Assembly (NCBI GenBank): GCA_023630585.1
Contig: CM042564.1
Span: forward strand, 16,030,242 to 16,094,241
Direction: 5' to 3'
DNA: 64,000 nt
DNA from: Cranoglanis bouderius
Taxonomy: Eukaryota > Chordata > Actinopteri > Siluriformes > Cranoglanididae
Shown piece by piece: positions 58,191 through 64,000 of this stretch (position 1 is the first letter of the stretch; every line of letters starts with the position of its first letter). The position numbers and the translations under genes were made by a program. Under the pieces are notes generated by a model. The model was not told the origin of the DNA. It made no database searches and worked only from the letters and a program-made list of their open reading frames with translations.

Positions 58191-58225
58191 GCATCGCCAT
58201 TGGAACCCATAGAAGTTGAAGGTCA

Positions 58226-58440
58226 ACTCACATACAGAGTCAAAGAAATCCTAGACTCCAGATGCAGAGAGGGCAAGCTCCAGTATCTCATCGCACGGGG
58301 GGCTACGGCCCTGAGGAGAGATGCTGGATCCCATTATGCAATGTGCTTGATTCCCTTCTCTGCAGTGATTTCCATGCTCGACACCCAGTGAGACCTGAGC
58401 CCCATCCACGAGGTTGGCCTAAGAAGAACCCTGCTCCCGG
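58226..58440 (+). pseudogene. Chromodomain remnant at the end of pol
   Basis: YRVKEILDSRCREGKLQYLI fits the start of a chromodomain. A frameshift near 58290 leads to GYGPEERCWIP, its second half, including the aromatic and acidic residues of the usual W-x-G-Y-x-x-E/D-x-x-x-W pattern. Chromodomains direct integration to particular chromatin and mark the chromovirus branch. Confidence 0.7.
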
Positions 58441-58453
58441 AGTGAACTCTTCA

Positions 58454-58484
58454 GGGGAAGGGGAAGGTGGAGTGGGGGTGGAGT
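58454..58484 (+). other. Polypurine tract of the gypsy element
   Basis: AGGGGAAGGGGAAGGTGGAG then TGGGGGTGGAG is almost all purine and lies 17 bp before the 3' LTR, the expected position of the plus-strand primer. Confidence 0.65.
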
Positions 58485-58500
58485 TTAAATGTTGAATCTG

Positions 58501-58873
58501 TGTCAAGCTCCATTTCCCAGAACACACCATGGCCTACAAGTATGGCCGCTAAGAAGTATACCACCCAGCTATCTCTCTCATTGTCACAGTCATCCGATTA
58601 CTGATTACATACACCTGGACTCAATCACCACTCACCACTTTATAAGCACACAAAACGTTCATTCATTGTGAACAATCTGCTCAACACTATTATTCATCTG
58701 ACGTCTTTGGGTTTTTGAGATTTTGCCTTTGTCTTGGGTATACTGGTTGTGAATTGCTTGACCTTCTGCCTGTTTTTGAAAACACTTAGTTAAGTGTTTT
58801 TTGGGATCTGTTTGCTGTCTGCCATCTTTTAATAAATACTTTACTTGACAACTACAGCCATCTTATGTCTGTA
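58501..58873 (+). repeat. 3' LTR
   Basis: It starts TGTCAAGCTCC and shares ACACCATGGCCTACAAGTAT, ACACCTGGACTCAATCACCA and TTTGCTGTCTGCCATCTTTT with the 5' LTR. It contains a TATA-like TTTATAA (58639-58645) and AATAAA near 58831. About 80 bp shorter than the 5' LTR because of internal deletions; the exact end is uncertain. Confidence 0.85.
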
Positions 58874-61800
58874 CGTCTATCTATCCTGTAATGTTAATTA
58901 CTTATATCCAGATGAGAAAACTATTTGACTGTAAGTGAATGTAACTGTACTTTAGCTTTTTTTTTTACATAGTTGGCTAGACTTTGTAATATTGTAGGTT
59001 AACAAATTATATTAGCACTAAAGCTAACTTAACTGTTACCTGAAGCATGCATTGTTGAAAACATGCTTGGAAGCATGATTAAATCTTTATTTTTTGCTGT
59101 ACCAAAATTAATTGTATGAAAAGTTCTTACCAACATGCATCCTGACACAGACATGAATTGAGAGATGAATTTTCGCAATTAATTTTGCTTTCACATTTAT
59201 TGTATAAAAAAGGTACATTAAAATAGTTTTATTATAATAGCAAAATAAGTGGCAGACTGGACATTTTGTAATGATGAAAGCTTTTTAAACATATACAACA
59301 ACATCCTACTAAAACCATTTTTTGTATTTTTGATACTCAGGCATATTTGATACTTAAGGAGCTCTTAATCAGTGATTATTTTATAACTACAGTGCCACCG
59401 GTTATTTTTAGTGGAAGGCATATTCTTAACCCTGCAGTTACACTGAGCTAATAATTAAATTCCTATGATAAAGATTCCATACAAATAACATCAAGGTACA
59501 TGTTTGCAAAGTCTTCCTGTTCTGTTGTAATAGCAGATGGTTTACCACAGAAACTTGTGTATAATGGATTGTTGTGGATTGAATTGTGGTGTTCCATGTA
59601 CAGTATATCTGTATATAATCTGATAATTTTAGCAGTACTATGATCTCCATTAACCAAGTCCTTATTCTAACTTTTCCACAGCATGAATAATGATTCACAC
59701 GACAGAATGATGTAATCAGAGGATTTTAAAATTCACAAGTGGACTGGTGGCCTTCTCAGACATAATAAGGGCTCTGAGCATTTTAAATGCTATTTAATCA
59801 CACTAAGCAGTGGGCCAGCACTTACGCTTTCTTTTTCCCCCTGTAGCTCTTCTTAGTAATTGAGAGCCACTTGATGAATGTGTTCAATAACGTCAGGAAA
59901 CGAGAGCACTTACACAGCTCATCAATCTGGTTGAAGGTGAAAAAAGAGGCAAGGTTTCCAAATCCAGGGGATTTGGTTGCAGTTTTCTCAAGAGCTTTTC
60001 CCAGATATATAAAGACAAATTGGGATGGGGAAGGAGGTTAGCAAGGAGGGAAATATATTCAGTATAAAAAGAGATTCACTTATCTGAGAGCAAAGGGGTT
60101 GTTTGAGTTCTTCAGGGGGCACAATAGGATAACACACATAGTGCTCCTCTGCCCTGTGTCGGTTCTATGATTGCCAAATATACAGAAAGAAAGAGGAAGA
60201 TCACTTCACAATGCCTCGTTGACTCTATAAATTATTAATAACTAAAGCTACAATATAAGTAGAAGAAGAGATGGATGTAAAGTGAAGCACTGATATAGTG
60301 CAATGCATGTGTCCATATGCCTTGTGTTTAATTCTCTGCAGCACATTTGTCTGTTCACAACATTATCTTCTGACAGTTTGTATTATCTGTATTTTTAGTG
60401 TCTGTTTATATCCTGTACCAGCAATACTGATCTGATTAATATTTTATGTATACCAATATTTGAAACTTGTTCAGAGCACCATGGTCCCACACTCGATCAT
60501 TTGTAACTATTTGTATGCCTATATTCATATTTAAAAACAGGTACAAAGGTCAAGATTAGGGTTAGGGCCAAGATTACCTTCCACACTAGTTCTCAAGTCA
60601 TTGTTCACAAAATCAAACAAAATCCAACCATGTTTCTCTTGTGCTTGGAAATTCAGATGAATTCAGAGGTTCAGAGTAAACCTACCTTTCTTTACCTGAG
60701 TTCATAATGAGGGGACTCCCCCTGTGTCAGGTCCCATTCTGAGAGCCTGCATCCCCCTGCCCTCAACATTTAGAATGAGGGCAGGATTAACCCTCTCAGA
60801 CACATGCTTCGTACTCATAAACTGCTTTGCCTCCACTGCTTTCATGAACAACAGCTATGTGTGTGTGCTAAATCTCCCTTTTATTGTAACATCTGTGGAA
60901 TGCTATGCTTATACTTTATTTGTCAAAATGTAAATCACCAATGTTTCCATAAAGTTTGCAGTTAAATGCAGGAAATATGGAGGAAACTGGTGTTCATTTA
61001 CTACTTTTGTGCTCCGATTCCAAGGAACAGCATAATGGCATATTTTTGTTTATGATCAGCAAAGTGAAGCAAAAAGTTGTGGCATTTGGTTCAGGTTGAA
61101 TTTAAGCACAGCAACAACATAAAAGAACAGTGGTTGAGAAATAAGAACAGAAAAGATGGAACACCTGTTTGCAATTCTGGAAACAGAAACTCCATGTCCC
61201 GGCTGGCTCAGACTTGGGTAGTTTTCAGATAAATCCACATAAATCCAGAGTATAAATTCAGGAGCAGTGAGACCGGCAAGCCAGCATTGGGACATTCTTG
61301 ACATTGGGCCAGCAGAACATGAGAGTGTCCACATGAAAATAAAATGTAATCGATTATTTTTTGGTTTCTATTTTCACAAGATCCATCCAGTGAATCTGGC
61401 CTATATGTGTCATGTATTAGAGCTGAGATTTGCAGCATAAGATTCCCTTATGTTCTCATGTATTATCTTCACTTTACAATGAGATAAATTATTGGGAAGA
61501 CCTCGTTGTGGGGGAAACCTCATCCCATTCAGTTATTCTGTTCATTCATTTTTTCCTAGAGTGGATTCCTGTTTACAATTAAAGCTGGAAATGGAAGAAG
61601 TTTGGCAGGGATATTGACCAAGTATCCAGTGTTAAGCTATACTCAGGAAAATTCCACATGTACAAGCATAATTGCTGAGGTCTGCATTTTTATATTTAAT
61701 CAAGATGTAATTCTAGAATTCATCTCACTTGTGTGACAGAAAAACATAAACAATAAAAAAAAAGTGGTCTTTTAATGAGTAACAAGTTCGCAGAAATTTT

Positions 61801-63770
61801 AGCAGCCAGATTCTTACTGAGAGAGGTTTGAAACTTTACATACATTTAACCTTCAATATATTTTTTTCTTTTTTTTTCCTGCATTCAGGTATTCAGTTCT
61901 GATTTCCTGAATACCTCCAGTGAGACACACATTTTTGGCTGGTTATTAGTTTGGTATGTGTGAGTCTCTTTCCCTGTGCTGTACCTGCTTTGAATTTGAT
62001 GCAGATATCCTCTTACTAAACCACACAGGCCTCTGTTGTCCTGATATATGGCCGGGAGCTTATTCCATTCCTGACCTAGAGAAATATCAAAGAACTTGCG
62101 CCTGTCTTCCTCACAGTTTTTCCCCTTCACCCCTTTTTCCAAAGATGGGTCTGTTTTTGTGGTCCACTTACCATGGAATTGTTCCTGCACTCTTAGGATT
62201 TGTATGTGAGGCGTTTAATGTTGGCACTGTGCTGGTCGGTTTGAGGGCACATGCCTGCTCCTCTTATTGCTAAAAGTAAGATGTAGAAATGCTTATGATT
62301 TCTAAAATCTGCCTCTATGAGTCATAAAATAAATAAATTGCAAATTAATCAGTTATCAACTCATTTCTTTTCACCGTATTAAGGTATTGATGCTCATTTG
62401 TGCACAAAGATACAGAAAGTTCTGTATGCACACAAAGATACATTTGTGCACAAAGATATAGAAAATCAGAAAAACTCTACAGAGTGTAGGCCACAATTAT
62501 GAGTTTCTATCTGAGTTTGCTGAATTTTTGGTATTAAGGATAGTAATGATAGTTTAGAAGGTGAGGTGGGTGATTGGAGGTGGCATGCCTACAGGGCAGC
62601 ACTGGCATGGCTGACATGGCAGACACGCTGGGTGCACATAGTGTACATTTCTGCTGCTGGAGAGGAACTGAGGCAGAGCATTGCACTCTCCGCGTGATAA
62701 GAGCAATGGAACAGTGCCTCTGATTGTGCACCTAAAGCTGTACGGCTGAGTGAGGAGCCGTGCAGGAATGCACACAGCCGTCTCAGTAATGAAAACAACA
62801 GTTTTTGCCTTGAGTATCTCATTTTACCCTGAGTATCTCCTTGATAATTTGGGTGCCACTACAGACAGATCTCCAATTCTCTCCTTCTCTACATTATTAT
62901 TGCTAATTACTATTATCAACACTACATGTTTACATAGAACATATTAAGATAAACGTGCTATAAAGTTCACTGTAAGATTATTTGTACTTACTGGCCCTTT
63001 TGCTGTGTTTGGGAAAGAAAGAAAGAGAACCTGGCAAAATGGGAGAAACACGAAATTATGAAGATGTGAGCCAGGAAAGCTTCACACCCAGAGAGACAGA
63101 AATCAAACCTTATCTACCCAAATTCTTAGAACAGAGGCCTGTACACATCTTTGTACATTTCTTTGTATATATTTGACAAGTACAATTCAGTCTTCACGTA
63201 CATTAAATTTTCCTCACGAAAGCAAACTTTAGTTCCTAGGACATGTAAAGGATTATCTCTAAGTGTAAAGAAGAAACAAAGATAAGACCATGGAGATAAA
63301 ACTATATATGTTTCTTACACTGAGATTCCAGAGAACAATTTCACATCAGTCAACTATAAACATTTGATAAAGAGACCATATTATCTCTGCCACCCAACAA
63401 CTTTGTCCCATGTGTATGATAATGTAAAATGCCCTGGATGCTTTTTTGTAAGACTACTAAATATATTAAGACTACTAAATATAATCTATAGTCAGTTGTA
63501 CTATCATTCTGCATGATCATAAATGATTGTGTAATTTGTAATAAATTAAGTGTATTTAAATGTAATTTTGAGGTGAAAGAGGAAGATACCGTAAAGGACA
63601 TAAGAGACAAGAGTGGAAACTGAGCCTGAGCATATCAAGTAAGCCTATCAGAGACTAGTGTTTAGCCCAAGGAAGTGTGGGAAATGGGGGAATATGGGCA
63701 TAGTGGAGAAGAGTATTAGTCACAGCAATGCACTGATTCACACTGCACACTGATTTTAAAAACCTGCATG
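58874..63770. other. Long unassigned non-coding stretch
   Basis: Almost 5 kb without a recognisable gene or transposon. A small direct repeat with perfect palindromes lies at 62397-62465. The open frames here are short and lack known motifs. Like 40111-46198 it is repeat-poor and could hold conserved non-coding elements, which I cannot judge from one sequence. Confidence 0.4.
62397..62465. repeat. Repeated palindrome TTTGTGCACAAA
   Basis: TTTGTGCACAAAGATA occurs at 62397 and 62443, each time followed by (C/T)AGAAA or TAGAAA. A third partial copy (CACACAAAGATA) lies between. TTTGTGCACAAA is a perfect 12-bp palindrome. Confidence 0.8.

Positions 63771-64000
<230 letters not shown>

Larger units (their letters stand above)
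52576..58873 (+). mobile_element. Ty3/gypsy chromovirus-type LTR retrotransposon, dead, with nested Tc1
   Basis: Two related long terminal repeats (52576-53030 and 58501 to about 58873) bracket gag and pol remnants in the order capsid and zinc knuckle, protease region, reverse transcriptase, RNase H, integrase, chromodomain. Integrase after RNase H plus a C-terminal chromodomain places it with the chromovirus branch of Ty3/gypsy. Every domain is interrupted by stops and frameshifts. The two LTRs have diverged and differ in length, and no target duplication is visible, so the insertion is old. A Tc1 (54369-55870) splits it between protease and reverse transcriptase. Confidence 0.92.

Overview
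This window reads as intergenic and intronic DNA from a ray-finned fish, probably a teleost. It is AT-rich, its long open reading frames are nearly all transposases, and it is packed with Tc1/mariner elements, a tRNA-derived SINE, LINE fragments, a Ty3/gypsy (chromovirus-type) retrotransposon, MITEs and long dinucleotide microsatellites of the kind common in fish. There is no bacterial gene organisation and no CRISPR array. I cannot name the species.

The only host gene I can support is the 3' part of cenpw (centromere protein W, the CENP-T partner), on the + strand. One exon lies at 2394-2507. The terminal coding exon is at 6626-6652, followed by a 3' UTR and an AATAAA signal at 7113. The exon holding the start codon is not visible and should lie upstream of the window. 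Both introns are loaded with transposons: intron 1 has a decayed Tc1 and a MITE, and intron 2 has a nearly complete Tc1, a SINE and another Tc1 remnant. The remaining ~57 kb downstream has no gene I can recognise. In human, the interval beyond CENPW towards RSPO3 is also gene-poor; that synteny is inference.

Layout. 1-7.1 kb: cenpw and intronic transposons. 7.1-8.6 kb: non-coding, with a CTCF-like motif. 8.77-10.28 kb: a Tc1 with an intact 321-residue DD34E transposase inside a TA microsatellite. 10.4-24.1 kb: MITE copies, decayed Tc1 pieces and LINE pieces. 24-38 kb: mostly unassigned DNA with MITEs, fold-back elements and Tc1 stubs. 38.49-40.0 kb: a decayed full-length Tc1. 40.1-46.2 kb: nothing recognised. 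46.2-47.7 kb: a full-length Tc1 with stops. 48.85-51.7 kb: a hAT-like MITE and Tc1 derivatives. 52.58-58.87 kb: a broken Ty3/gypsy element with both LTRs, into which a second copy of the 8.77-kb Tc1 has inserted. 58.9-63.8 kb: nothing recognised. 63.77-64 kb: a compound palindromic microsatellite running off the window.

I did not find a new multi-gene system. The items most worth a second look are the intact Tc1 transposase and its disabled nested sister, the cenpw exons, the CTCF-like site just downstream of cenpw, several long perfect or near-perfect palindromes, and the large variety of Tc1 lineages in one 64-kb stretch.
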